Positions 27,297 to 35,673 are shown, numbered from the stretch's first letter. The stretch is DNA of 64,000 nt from Hwangdonia seohaensis (GCF_031932625.1 NZ_JAVSCK010000001.1:992001-1056000), one strand, 5' to 3'. Program-made: numbers and translations. The notes: generated from the sequence alone by a model not told the origin.

Positions 27297-27406
27297 GTAT
27301 AAAAAAAGCACCTTAAATAATATAAAGTGCTTTACTAAAATAGTTTGAGTTAGTCTAATTCCCAACCATTATTAGATCAATTTCATAGCAAAATTTTTCC
27401 TGCGTT
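27297..27406 (-). ncRNA. Candidate small RNA from an ECF-type promoter
   Basis: A GCAACC-N16-ATCTAT promoter (27440 to 27413, minus) points into a 110-base stretch with no reading frame over five codons. The stretch ends in a hairpin (AAAGCACTTT with AAGGTGCTTT, one G-U pair, 27333-27305) and a T-run. The simplest reading is a short transcript of about 105-110 bases. The alternative is a terminator serving the lipoprotein gene upstream, with the promoter being decayed. Confidence 0.35.
27305..27333 (-). terminator. Terminator between the 103-residue lipoprotein gene and trhO
   Basis: A ten-pair stem (AAAGCAC core) followed by seven T residues on the minus strand. Confidence 0.6.
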
Positions 27407-27412
27407 TATTTT

Positions 27413-27440
27413 ATAGATGCAAAATATGTAAAAAGGTTGC
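27413..27440 (-). promoter_or_regulatory. ECF-type promoter A
   Basis: GCAACC, 16 bases, ATCTAT on the minus strand, within a longer match ACCACGCAACCTTT. It is identical in spacing to the copies at 27807-27834 and 29026-29053. Confidence 0.6.
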
Positions 27441-27454
27441 GTGGTATTTTTAAT

Positions 27455-27766
27455 TTATATTGAAATAACATCAAAAACATCAAATTGTTTGGGGTAGATT
27501 TTGTCCATAGTACAAATTAACAACGACGTTTTTTCTTTAGTTTTAAATTGAATTTTTAAAAGGGGTTTTTGATATGCTTTAGGAAGTGTAGCGGTCATTA
27601 TAGAGTCGTTTTCGCTTAATTTTATAATGAAAACGGGTTCGGGACCACCACCACACGATGTTTGATTTATTACGGTTCCGGTTTGAATGGATTCATCTTC
27701 ATTTTGAGAATCACAAGCAATAAATAAAACACAAACACATAAAAAAACGACGGAAGTTTTAAACAT
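27455..27766 (-). CDS. Small lipoprotein of unknown function
   Basis: A 103-residue protein with lipobox LFIAC (MFKTSVVFLCVCVLFIAC). The rest has a CGGGPEP motif and a short beta-rich part (FIIKLSENDSIMTATLPKAY). I recognise no family. I chose the ATG at 27766 because the signal peptide begins there; the frame is open further upstream, but through the promoter. That promoter is an ECF-type GCAACC-N16-ATCTTT element at 27834-27807, the same kind that precedes the sigma operon at 29103, so the gene probably belongs to that sigma factor's regulon. Confidence 0.7.
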   Translation of the reverse strand: MFKTSVVFLCVCVLFIACDSQNEDESIQTGTVINQTSCGGGPEPVFIIKLSENDSIMTATLPKAYQKPLLKIQFKTKEKTSLLICTMDKIYPKQFDVFDVISI

Positions 27767-27806
27767 ATTTTTGGATATTAAATTTTGAAAATAGCTTCTA
27801 TATTTT

Positions 27807-27834
27807 AAAGATGAAATATTTGAATAAAGGTTGC
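27807..27834 (-). promoter_or_regulatory. ECF-type promoter B, for the 103-residue lipoprotein gene
   Basis: GCAACC, 16 bases, ATCTTT on the minus strand, about 40 bases before the ATG at 27766. Confidence 0.65.
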
Positions 27835-27961
27835 GTGGTACATTTGAATTAATTATCAAAAAAACGATTTTTTTGCTTAAAATTTTAATGTTGAAAACTA
27901 TTATTGTACCATGAAAAAAGATGTAGTATTTTAGCATATATAATTTCAGAAAAAACAGAAA

Positions 27962-28972
27962 ATGAGTAACGAAAAAGAAAAAGAAGCAAAATTAAAAGCG
28001 TTAAAACTTACATTAGATAAATTAGATAAAGCCTATGGCAAAGGCACCGTAATGAAAATGAGCGATGCTGCCGTAGTTGATGTCGATGCCATTCCGTCCG
28101 GCTCTTTAGGATTGGACATTGCCTTGGGCGTTGGTGGCTATCCGCGTGGTCGGGTTATAGAAATTTATGGGCCGGAATCCTCGGGTAAAACCACATTGAC
28201 TTTACACGCTATTGCCGAAGCCCAAAAAGCTGGTGGTATTGCTGCATTTATTGATGCCGAACATGCCTTTGATAGATTTTACGCTGAAAAACTTGGGGTT
28301 GATATTGATAATTTAATTATCTCGCAACCCGATAATGGCGAGCAAGCTTTAGAGATTGCCGACAATTTAATTCGCTCTGGCGCTATAGATATTGTGGTGA
28401 TAGATTCGGTTGCTGCCTTAACGCCAAAAAGTGAAATTGAAGGCGAAATGGGTGACTCAAAAATGGGCTTACATGCGCGTTTAATGTCCCAAGCCTTAAG
28501 AAAACTAACGGGTTCGATAAGCAAAACCAATTGTACCGTGATTTTTATTAACCAATTGCGCGAAAAAATAGGCGTGATGTTTGGCAATCCCGAGACCACA
28601 ACTGGAGGTAATGCCTTAAAGTTTTATGCATCGGTTAGATTGGACATTCGTCGTTCTACTCAAATTAAAGATAGCAACGGTAATGTTTTAGGAAACAAAA
28701 CCAGAGTTAAGGTGGTTAAAAATAAAGTGGCTCCGCCTTTTAAATTGGCTGAGTTTGATATTATGTATGGCGAAGGCGTAAGTAAAGTTGGCGAAATTTT
28801 AGATGTGGCCGTTGAGCACGAAATAGTTAAGAAAAGTGGTTCGTGGTTTAGTTACGACGATACCAAACTCGGGCAAGGGCGCGATGCCGTAAAAGCTATT
28901 ATTAAAGACAATCCCGAACTCATGGACGAGCTCGAAGATAAAATCAGAACCGTTTTAAAAGCATCAGAATAA
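27962..28972 (+). CDS. recA: Recombinase RecA
   Basis: RecA forms filaments on single-stranded DNA for recombination and triggers S24 self-cleavage, for example of UmuD at 16005. Walker A is GPESSGKTT near residue 70. Further landmarks are IDAEHAFD, VIDSVAALTPKSEIEGE, QALRKLTGS and FINQLREKIGVMFGNPETTTGG (in parts). Length of 336 residues is normal, with a short C-tail. I see no obvious operator in the 24 bases before the ATG. A strong terminator follows. Confidence 0.98.
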   Translation: MSNEKEKEAKLKALKLTLDKLDKAYGKGTVMKMSDAAVVDVDAIPSGSLGLDIALGVGGYPRGRVIEIYGPESSGKTTLTLHAIAEAQKAGGIAAFIDAEHAFDRFYAEKLGVDIDNLIISQPDNGEQALEIADNLIRSGAIDIVVIDSVAALTPKSEIEGEMGDSKMGLHARLMSQALRKLTGSISKTNCTVIFINQLREKIGVMFGNPETTTGGNALKFYASVRLDIRRSTQIKDSNGNVLGNKTRVKVVKNKVAPPFKLAEFDIMYGEGVSKVGEILDVAVEHEIVKKSGSWFSYDDTKLGQGRDAVKAIIKDNPELMDELEDKIRTVLKASE

Positions 28973-28976
28973 ATAA

Positions 28977-29003
28977 AAAATCCCGACTTTTCGGGATTTT
29001 TTA
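28977..29003 (+). terminator. Terminator after recA
   Basis: TCCCGA, loop CTTT, TCGGGA, flanked by an A-run and a T-run, directly after the stop codon. Confidence 0.85.
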
Positions 29004-29025
29004 TGCAATTATATCAATACGGCAC

Positions 29026-29053
29026 GCAACCTTTCGTTTTTTTTTGCATCTAT
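29026..29053 (+). promoter_or_regulatory. ECF-type promoter C, for the sigma operon
   Basis: GCAACC, 16 bases, ATCTAT, 49 bases before the ATG at 29103. As first promoter of an operon encoding an ECF sigma factor, it probably provides autoregulation. Confidence 0.65.
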
Positions 29054-29102
29054 GAAATACAAAAACATGTATTAAAAAGAAAAATTAAAAAAATTATTTG
29101 CA

Positions 29103-29513
29103 ATGAAAAAGTTAGTCGCCCTAAGTTTAGCTTTATTTTTATTTGCGTCATGCAGTCTTGATGATGATAGCCAAAATTACAGCTTTGAAATTTTACCTAT
29201 TGAAAGCGTTGATATTCCCGATGAGTTTACTCTGGGAGAAACCTACCCAATAACGGTTTCCTATTTTAAGCCATCAACATGTCATTCTTTTAAGGAATTT
29301 TATTATTTGAGAGAAAATAACGAACGTACGGTTGCCGCCATTAATTATGTGTTTAATAACAACAGTTGTGACACATTAACAGACGAGCTGGTAGAAGCCA
29401 CGTTTAATTTCATTGTTACCAGTAACGGATCCTATATATTTAAGTTTTGGCAAGGAGAAGATGCTAGTGGGGAAGACCAATATTTAATTATTGAAGTGCC
29501 CGTAACAGAGTAA
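29103..29513 (+). CDS. Lipoprotein of the ECF sigma operon
   Basis: The 136-residue protein starts MKKLVALSLALFLFASC, a clear lipobox with Cys17. The mature part is a predicted small beta-sandwich (FEILPIESVDIPDEFTLGE, FIVTSNGSYIFKFWQGED) with two cysteines (Cys60 region in STCHSF and NNSCDTL) that could form a disulfide. The family name is not known to me. It is first in the operon with the sigma factor 30 bases downstream, so it may report on envelope or lipoprotein state. That role is inference. Confidence 0.75.
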   Translation: MKKLVALSLALFLFASCSLDDDSQNYSFEILPIESVDIPDEFTLGETYPITVSYFKPSTCHSFKEFYYLRENNERTVAAINYVFNNNSCDTLTDELVEATFNFIVTSNGSYIFKFWQGEDASGEDQYLIIEVPVTE

Positions 29514-29543
29514 GTTTAAGTATTAACCTATACATGTTTTAAT

Positions 29544-30086
29544 TTGAGTTTAAATCAACTCATAGAAAATTGTAGAATTAATGATACTAAAGCCCAAGGA
29601 GAATTGTACAAACTCTTTTCGAGTAAACTATTCTCCGTATGCTTAAAGTATTCGAGGAATTATGCCGAAGCAGAAGATAATTTGCAAGACGCATTTTTAA
29701 CCATTTTCGATAAAATAGAACAGTATAAAGGCAAAGGCTCTTTTGAAGGCTGGTTAAAACGGATAACCGTAAACACGGTTTTACAACGCTACCGAAACGA
29801 AAAGGTTTTTGATATAATAAATGAAAACGTAGCCGACGAGGTTGAAATAGAGATTGACGAAGACCAAATACCTTTAGAATATCTCTTAAAAATAATTCAA
29901 GAATTACCAGATCGTTACCGTTTAGTGTTTAACCTTTATGTTTTAGATGGCTATTCCCATAAAGAAATAGCGGAGATGCTAAACATAAACACAGGGACTT
30001 CAAAATCCAATTTAGCCCGGGCTAGACAAACGTTGAAGGACACTATAGAACAGTATAAAACAAGACAAAGTTTACAATCCTTATAA
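29544..30086 (+). CDS. ECF RNA polymerase sigma factor
   Basis: A 180-residue sigma-70 family protein with region 2 (LKYSRNYAEAEDNLQDAFLTI, read in part, and FEGWLKRITVNTVLQRYR) and region 4 (LPDRYRLVFNLYVLDGYSHK, EIAEMLNINTGTSKSNLARAR); it lacks region 3, as ECF factors do. The start is TTG at 29544; the nearby ATG at 29534 is out of frame and stops at once. Its stop overlaps the next gene's ATG by one base (TAATG). It probably recognises the GCAACC-N16-ATCTWT promoters. Confidence 0.93.
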   Translation: MSLNQLIENCRINDTKAQGELYKLFSSKLFSVCLKYSRNYAEAEDNLQDAFLTIFDKIEQYKGKGSFEGWLKRITVNTVLQRYRNEKVFDIINENVADEVEIEIDEDQIPLEYLLKIIQELPDRYRLVFNLYVLDGYSHKEIAEMLNINTGTSKSNLARARQTLKDTIEQYKTRQSLQSL

Positions 30087-31624
30087 TGAGTGATAAAAAA
30101 CATATAGACAGATTATTTCAGGAGCGTTTTAAAGATTTTGAAGCCACGCCCAGTGATGCTGTTTGGGCAAACATTGAAACCGAACTTAATAAGAAAAAGA
30201 AAAAACGACGGCTTATTCCTATTTGGTGGCGTTACGCAGGCGTTGCGGCTTTACTGTTGCTTTTGCTCACTGTTGGCGGTTTGTTTTTCAATGATTCCAA
30301 CACCACTGAGCCAACCCAAGTTGTTGATACAAAAGAGGCGGTTTTAAATGATTCGAACAAAAAGGACAATAACAATTTAATTGATTCCGATAAAAAAGAG
30401 CCAAAAATTATTGACGAAAAAGAAGCTGTCGCCACATCGAATACCGAAAAAGAATCGACTGAAAAAGTATCTGATTCAAAAACCGATGAAGCTCTTAAAA
30501 ACATGACGCCTTCAAACGAAACATCGGTTGCCGAAAATACGTTTTCAAAACACAAAAATGAAGGCACACAAAAATCGCAGCAGCCTTCAAATAAAAAATC
30601 AAGTGTTTCCGATGCTATTGTAAAAAGCGATAACACCACGGCAGTTGCTCAAAATTCAACAGAAAAAAGCAACGCGACTATTCAAAATAAAAATGAAAGC
30701 CCTCAAATCGACATCGGTAAAGCAAACGGAATAATTAACAATTCCACAAAAAACAATACCGCTATTGCGGATGTAAAGCCCGATGATATTTCGACAGATT
30801 CGATAGCCAAAACCGAAGCTATTGCCGATAACAACATCAAGGAAAACACGCTTACCATTGAGGAAGTATTAGATAAAAATAAAGATATTATTGAAGAAGA
30901 GGACGAAAAATTAAATAGGTGGAGTATTGCCCCAAATGCTGCGCCTGTTTATTTTAGTAGTTTGGGCGAAGGCTCTTCCATCGATCCGCAGTTTAATAAC
31001 AACTCGAAAAGTGGCGAACTCAACATGAGTTACGGTATTAAGGCCAGTTATGCGGTTAATAAAAAACTAAGTATTCGCACCGGGATAAATAGAGTTAATT
31101 TGGGTTACAACACCAATAATGTTGTGGTGTTCCAATCCTTAAGCTCCAGCTCTAGTTTATTGCAAAATGTAAATACAAATGCGGGTACGGCCGATGCTGT
31201 TTCTATTATAAGCAGCGAAAATGTGAACACTTCAAAAAGTCCGGAAGCTTTTGCAAAAACCTCAAACACGTCCATTAATCAAGATATGGGTTACATTGAA
31301 GTGCCTTTGGAAATTCAGTACGCGCTCACAAACAAAAAATTAGGGGTTAACCTTATTGGTGGCTTTAGCTCGTTCTTTTTAAACAAAAATGAAATATTCT
31401 CAGAAATTGCAGGGTCTCGAACCCTTTTGGGCGAAGCGAGCAATATTAACAACGTAAGTTACAGTGCCAATTTTGGTGTGGGGTTAAATTATAAAGTTTC
31501 GCAAAAAATAGATTTGAATTTTGAGCCGATGTTCAAGTATCAAATCAATACGTTTAATAACACGTCTGGTAATTTTAAACCTTATTTTATTGGGGTTTAC
31601 ACCGGATTTGCTATAAAGTTTTAG
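30086..31624 (+). CDS. Envelope-spanning anti-sigma-like barrel protein
   Basis: The 512-residue protein starts with a short cytoplasmic part (HIDRLFQERFKDFEATPSDA, WANIETELN) that resembles the N-termini of proteins encoded beside ECF factors in this phylum. A single membrane segment follows (YAGVAALLLLLLTVGGLFF, residues about 50-68). Then comes a long Asn/Ser/Lys-rich linker (about 75-275) and a C-terminal outer-membrane beta-barrel-like domain ending in aromatic-rich YFIGVYTGFAIKF. The layout suggests one chain reaching from cytoplasm to outer membrane, controlling the sigma factor encoded just upstream. Anti-sigma activity is inferred. Confidence 0.75.
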   Translation: MSDKKHIDRLFQERFKDFEATPSDAVWANIETELNKKKKKRRLIPIWWRYAGVAALLLLLLTVGGLFFNDSNTTEPTQVVDTKEAVLNDSNKKDNNNLIDSDKKEPKIIDEKEAVATSNTEKESTEKVSDSKTDEALKNMTPSNETSVAENTFSKHKNEGTQKSQQPSNKKSSVSDAIVKSDNTTAVAQNSTEKSNATIQNKNESPQIDIGKANGIINNSTKNNTAIADVKPDDISTDSIAKTEAIADNNIKENTLTIEEVLDKNKDIIEEEDEKLNRWSIAPNAAPVYFSSLGEGSSIDPQFNNNSKSGELNMSYGIKASYAVNKKLSIRTGINRVNLGYNTNNVVVFQSLSSSSSLLQNVNTNAGTADAVSIISSENVNTSKSPEAFAKTSNTSINQDMGYIEVPLEIQYALTNKKLGVNLIGGFSSFFLNKNEIFSEIAGSRTLLGEASNINNVSYSANFGVGLNYKVSQKIDLNFEPMFKYQINTFNNTSGNFKPYFIGVYTGFAIKF

Positions 31625-31680
31625 GTTTTTGGTTAGATCTAGATATCGGTTTCCTTTAAGCTCGGAAACCAATATCGAAA

Positions 31681-31709
31681 AGGAACTGCTCTCCCCAGAG
31701 CAGTTCTTT
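31681..31709. terminator. Bidirectional terminator between the sigma operon and plsC
   Basis: AGGAACTGCTCT, loop CCCC, AGAGCAGTTCTTT. It overlaps the plsC stop codon region and can serve both convergent transcripts. Confidence 0.75.
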
Positions 31710-32445
31710 ATTTATTATATACTTGCAATTGCCTTAAAATAACCTGTCTGGCCGCTTGGTTTAAAGCTTTGGTGTCTTCAACCGTTAAGTGTTCCGTCGC
31801 TAAAAATTTATGGACTTTAACACGCATTTTTCCCGGACCTCCGCTAAAGAAAATATACGAAAAGCGTTTTTTATTGTCGGCAAATGTTAATGGCACAACC
31901 GGTATTTTATGGTTAATGGCCAACCGGAAAGCACCATCTTTAAAATCGTCTAATTCAATATGTTCCTCGGGTACGCCACCTTCAGGAAAAATACAAATAC
32001 TCACACCGGTTTTCAATCGGCGTTGTGCTCTTAAAAAAACGGCTTGTCTGCTTTTAGCCGAGTTTCTATCAACTAAAATACAGGTGCGTTTATAGAAAAA
32101 TCCGAAAAGCGGAATTTTAGCCAGCTCCTTTTTTCCAACAAAAACAAACGGGTTTTTAACCGAAACCAACATTAGCATAATATCGGTCATCGATGTGTGG
32201 TTGGCAATAAACATGTAGCTTTTGCCTTTTTCCGGTGTTTGTTCGCGCTCAATTAGAGGCCTAAAGCCCATGCCCATTAAAATAAATCGAGCCCAAAAAC
32301 GCGCTAATTTAAAAAAGAACGGATACCAAGATTCTTTTAAAATAGATATTAAAAGAATGGGAAACATAATAAGTATGGGTAAGGCAACAAGTATATAAAA
32401 CCAAATGCGGTACAATACCCAAAAAATATATTTAAAAATGCTCAT
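31708..32445 (-). CDS. plsC: 1-acyl-sn-glycerol-3-phosphate acyltransferase
   Basis: PlsC-family enzyme that acylates lysophosphatidate in membrane phospholipid synthesis. A membrane segment at the start (FWVLYRIWFYILVALPILIM) is followed by the catalytic NHTSMTD and the substrate motif FPEGGVPEE, both intact. I chose the ATG at 32445 (245 residues). A longer frame to 32568 runs back through the promoter and into the trpS start. The -7 element TATTTTTG ends six bases before this ATG. Confidence 0.88.
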   Translation of the reverse strand: MSIFKYIFWVLYRIWFYILVALPILIMFPILLISILKESWYPFFFKLARFWARFILMGMGFRPLIEREQTPEKGKSYMFIANHTSMTDIMLMLVSVKNPFVFVGKKELAKIPLFGFFYKRTCILVDRNSAKSRQAVFLRAQRRLKTGVSICIFPEGGVPEEHIELDDFKDGAFRLAINHKIPVVPLTFADNKKRFSYIFFSGGPGKMRVKVHKFLATEHLTVEDTKALNQAARQVILRQLQVYNK

Positions 32446-32451
32446 GGAGCC

Positions 32452-32459
32452 CAAAAATA
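32452..32459 (-). promoter_or_regulatory. -7 element of plsC; predicts a near-leaderless mRNA
   Basis: TATTTTTG on the minus strand, with six bases between it and the ATG at 32445. Confidence 0.5.
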
Positions 32460-32492
32460 CGTAATTGTATTGAGCAATTCTATTAAAAAAAT

Positions 32493-32500
32493 TACCTTTG
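32493..32500 (+). promoter_or_regulatory. -7 element of trpS promoter
   Basis: TACCTTTG with TTG 20 bases upstream. The leader of about 55 bases contains the R3-type hairpin. Confidence 0.6.
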
Positions 32501-32534
32501 TCCGAAGAATAAAATCTGAGTTTTAATTTAAAAA

Positions 32535-32556
32535 GATTTCCACTTTCGTGGAAATG
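32535..32556. repeat. R3-type hairpin just before trpS
   Basis: ATTTCCA, CTTTCG, TGGAAAT: a perfect seven-pair stem with six-base loop ending eight bases before the trpS ATG, where it could affect ribosome access. Confidence 0.55.
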
Positions 32557-32561
32557 AAAAC

Positions 32562-33530
32562 ATGGCAAGAATACTTACAGGCATACAAAGTACCGGAACA
32601 CCACATTTAGGAAACATTTTAGGCGCTATTATGCCAGCAATAAATATGGCAAACAAGCCCGAAAACGATTCGTATTTGTTTATAGCAAACATGCATACTT
32701 TAACACAGATTAAAGATGCCGAAACATTACGTTATAATACGTATTCGGTTGCAGCTACATGGTTAGCTTTTGGGTTAGATTATGAAAAAACGGTGTTTTA
32801 CAGACAAAGTGATATCCCGCAAGTAACCGAATTATCATGGTATTTAAGTTGCTTTTTTCCGTACCAACGTTTAACCTTAGCGCATAGTTTTAAAGATAAA
32901 GCCGATAGGTTAGAGGATGTAAATTCTGGACTGTTTTACTACCCTATGCTAATGGCGGCCGATATTTTGTTATACGATGCAGACATAGTTCCCGTTGGGA
33001 AAGACCAATTACAACATATTGAAATGACACGCGATGTAGCATCGCGTTTTCATACTAAAATGGGCGAGACTTTTGTATTGCCAGAAGGTAAAATACAAGA
33101 AAATACGATGCTTATTCCGGGAACAGATGGTGAGAAAATGAGCAAGAGTAGAAACAACATCATCAATATATTTTTAGATGATAAAAAGCTCCGCAAGCAA
33201 ATCATGTCTATTGAAACCGACAGCACACCACTTGAAGATCCAAAAGATTGGAGTACCTGCAATTGCTTTGCGCTTTATAATTTATTAGCAAATGATGCTC
33301 AAATTGAAACCATGAAAGCCAATTACGAAAACGGTAATTATGGTTACGGGCATGCCAAACAAGCCTTATTTGAATTGATTGTTGACAAATTTGCCACACA
33401 ACGCGAACGCTACAACTATTACATGAATAACCTCGAAGAAGTTGATAAGGCTTTGGTTGTTGGTGCTGAAAAAGCGAAAGTTGTTGCCGATGAAGTTTTG
33501 AATCGAGTTAGGGAGAAGGTTGGGTATTAA
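32562..33530 (+). CDS. trpS: Tryptophanyl-tRNA synthetase
   Basis: Class I synthetase of 322 residues. The HIGH-type motif is TPHLGNILG near residue 13 and the KMSKS loop is GEKMSKSRNN near residue 190. GIQSTGTPHLGN and the DIVPVGKDQLQHIEMTRD block (in part) are typical. It charges tRNA-Trp. It is divergent from plsC and has a good TTG-N20-TACCTTTG promoter. Confidence 0.96.
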   Translation: MARILTGIQSTGTPHLGNILGAIMPAINMANKPENDSYLFIANMHTLTQIKDAETLRYNTYSVAATWLAFGLDYEKTVFYRQSDIPQVTELSWYLSCFFPYQRLTLAHSFKDKADRLEDVNSGLFYYPMLMAADILLYDADIVPVGKDQLQHIEMTRDVASRFHTKMGETFVLPEGKIQENTMLIPGTDGEKMSKSRNNIINIFLDDKKLRKQIMSIETDSTPLEDPKDWSTCNCFALYNLLANDAQIETMKANYENGNYGYGHAKQALFELIVDKFATQRERYNYYMNNLEEVDKALVVGAEKAKVVADEVLNRVREKVGY

Positions 33531-33644
33531 CCTTTGCAAAACAACACAAGCTTCTTTAATTTGAAGTTGTTGACTAATTTCCGTTTTTTGAAAAACCTAT
33601 GTTGAAACCTATTCGGCATACTTTAATATTTACTTCTTTTAAAG

Positions 33645-34454
33645 ATGCACCAAAAAACAAAAGACATTCAAAACCGATATGATGGTTTCCTTGAAACACG
33701 GTGTTTGTGGAAAAAACATAAGGTTTTCGATTTGCATCAGTTTGAAATCAATTCCACACCAACAAAAATCGATATTGAAATAGACGAAAAATTACGTCTG
33801 GGAAAATATATAGAACGCTTGGTAGCTTTTGAATTGCAGCAAAACCAATCAATTTCCATTCTGTCTGAAAACATTCAAATTCAAGATCAAAAAGCAACTT
33901 TGGGCGAATTGGATTGTTTGCTTTTAAAAGATGAAAAACCCATTCATTTAGAAATAATATATAAAATTTATCTTTATGATGATACCATTGGAAGCTCTGA
34001 AATCGAACATGTTGTTGGCCCCAATAAAAAAGATGCTTTAGTTGAAAAATTAATTAAGCTAAGCCAGAAACAATTACCGTTACTAAACTCCAAACACAGC
34101 AAAAAATATCTAAAAACCTTAAATTTAGATGTTACTGAAATTGAACAACAGGTTTATTTTAAGGCACAATTATTTATTCCTTTTCAAAAAGACATCTCGT
34201 TAAAAACCTTAAATCAAGATTGTATTTCGGGTTTTTATATTTACAAAACGCAAATGCAGCAATTTTCCGATTGTAAATTTTATATACCTAAAAAAATTGA
34301 TTGGACTATTACACCACATACGTATGTAAATTGGTTGCCTTTTGAATCATTCACAAAAACAGCAAAACCCTTTTTGGAGCGTCAATTTTCACCGCTTTGT
34401 TGGATAAAATTCCCCAACGGCACATTAAATAAATTCTTTTTGGTTTGGTGGTAG
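33645..34454 (+). CDS. DUF1853 family protein
   Basis: The 269-residue protein starts RYDGFLETRCLWKKHKVFD after a short lead and ends KFFLVWW, both features I associate with DUF1853. In the middle LGELDCLLLKDEKPIHLEI and YKIYLYDD have the spacing of a PD-(D/E)xK nuclease-like core, but the catalytic set is not clearly complete. The function is unknown. It stands alone between trpS and dprA and ends ten bases from the convergent dprA. Confidence 0.78.
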   Translation: MHQKTKDIQNRYDGFLETRCLWKKHKVFDLHQFEINSTPTKIDIEIDEKLRLGKYIERLVAFELQQNQSISILSENIQIQDQKATLGELDCLLLKDEKPIHLEIIYKIYLYDDTIGSSEIEHVVGPNKKDALVEKLIKLSQKQLPLLNSKHSKKYLKTLNLDVTEIEQQVYFKAQLFIPFQKDISLKTLNQDCISGFYIYKTQMQQFSDCKFYIPKKIDWTITPHTYVNWLPFESFTKTAKPFLERQFSPLCWIKFPNGTLNKFFLVWW

Positions 34455-34463
34455 TAATGGCTG

Positions 34464-35582
34464 TTATATCACTTCAAACAATTTTCCGGGTAGTGGTCTT
34501 ATTACACCTTTAAGTTCCATGGTCAACAAAATACTCGCGACTTTAAATATAGGCATCTCGCAATTAATGGCGATCACATCAAGTAGTTGTTTATCGTTGG
34601 CTTTAAGATAATTATAAATGATTTTTTCGGTTGCGTCCAACTCAACAAATAGCTGTTTTTGTACGGTTGGTTTGGCTATTGAGCCTGTCGAAATATCGTC
34701 TAATTGCCAATTCAACATATAAGGCACATCCAATGGGTTGGAAAGCAGGTGCGCTTTTTGGTGCTTAATTAAATTATTACAACCCACACTTTGCGAGTCT
34801 GTTGTACGCCCCGGAACCGCAAATACATCGCGGTTGTACGAATTTGCAATATCGGCAGTAACCAAGCTTCCGCCTTTTTCGGCAGACTCAATAACAATGG
34901 TAGCTTCGCTTATGCCGGCAATAATTCTGTTGCGCTTTAAAAAATTGTTTTTGTTAAAGGTGTCGCTGCTCCAAAAATCGGTAAAAAACCCACCGTTTTT
35001 TTCAACTTCAACCATATATTTTTTATGTATTTTAGGATAAATGGTATGCAACCCATGCGCCAAACAACCAATGGTTTGCAAGTTGTGTTTTAATGCCGAT
35101 TTATGCGCGGTAATATCGGTGCCGTAAGCAAAGCCCGAAACAATAATAGGGTTATAAGGCAGGAGTGTTTCTACCAAATGTTCGCAAAATGCGATGCCGT
35201 TTGTTGTGATTTTTCGTGCGCCAACAATGCTAATAATTCGTTGTTCTTTTAAATGAATGTTCCCCGATTGAAACAATAAAATAGGGCCATCAATACAGTG
35301 TTTTAGTTTTTCGGGATAGCTGTCGCCTTTAAAATATAAAACCTTGAGCTGGTTTTCTTTTATAAATTGTATTTCTTTTTCAGCTTCTTTTAAATGATGT
35401 GTTTTAAACAAATCACCTAGAACAACACTACCAATACCATCAATTTTTAACAGATTATGCTTTTTTTCTTTTAAAACCGCTTCGGCAGAACCACAATGTC
35501 CAATGAGTCTTTTGGCCGTTATATCACCAATATTAGGCACATGTTGCAAGGCTAAAGTGTAAAGTAAATCGTTTTCTGTCAT
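34464..35582 (-). CDS. dprA: DNA processing protein DprA
   Basis: DprA binds incoming single-stranded DNA during transformation and loads RecA. The N-terminal helix-hairpin region (LQHVPNIGDITAKRLI) leads to the Rossmann core: IVGARKITTNG, VSGFAYGTDITAHKSAL, GGSLVTADIAN and VFAVPG. A winged-helix-like C-terminus follows (IIYNYLKANDKQLLDVIAI). I prefer the ATG at 35582; one three codons upstream at 35591 is also possible. A short R2 repeat unit lies within the linker (34680-34692), read as part of ISTGSIAK. Confidence 0.92.
   Translation of the reverse strand: MTENDLLYTLALQHVPNIGDITAKRLIGHCGSAEAVLKEKKHNLLKIDGIGSVVLGDLFKTHHLKEAEKEIQFIKENQLKVLYFKGDSYPEKLKHCIDGPILLFQSGNIHLKEQRIISIVGARKITTNGIAFCEHLVETLLPYNPIIVSGFAYGTDITAHKSALKHNLQTIGCLAHGLHTIYPKIHKKYMVEVEKNGGFFTDFWSSDTFNKNNFLKRNRIIAGISEATIVIESAEKGGSLVTADIANSYNRDVFAVPGRTTDSQSVGCNNLIKHQKAHLLSNPLDVPYMLNWQLDDISTGSIAKPTVQKQLFVELDATEKIIYNYLKANDKQLLDVIAINCEMPIFKVASILLTMELKGVIRPLPGKLFEVI
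34680..34692. repeat. R2 repeat unit inside dprA coding sequence
   Basis: TGAGCCTGTCGAA, the reverse of the unit at 36177-36192. It encodes the STGS part of the linker before the C-terminal domain. Confidence 0.5.
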
Positions 35583-35673
35583 GGTAAACATTTGGTTTTA
35601 AAGCTACAATAAAAGAATTTTTCGACTGTTAATAAATACTTCACCTTAAATTTTATCTAAAAGCATATTTTTT

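Noticed and set aside
27767..27937. Longer form of the 103-residue lipoprotein
   Set aside because: The lipoprotein signal starts at 27766 and the upstream part covers the ECF promoter.
27938..27961. LexA-type SOS box before recA
   Set aside because: No inverted repeat of the known forms is visible in the short leader.
32446..32568. N-terminal extension of plsC
   Set aside because: It runs through the plsC -7 element, the trpS leader hairpin and the trpS start.
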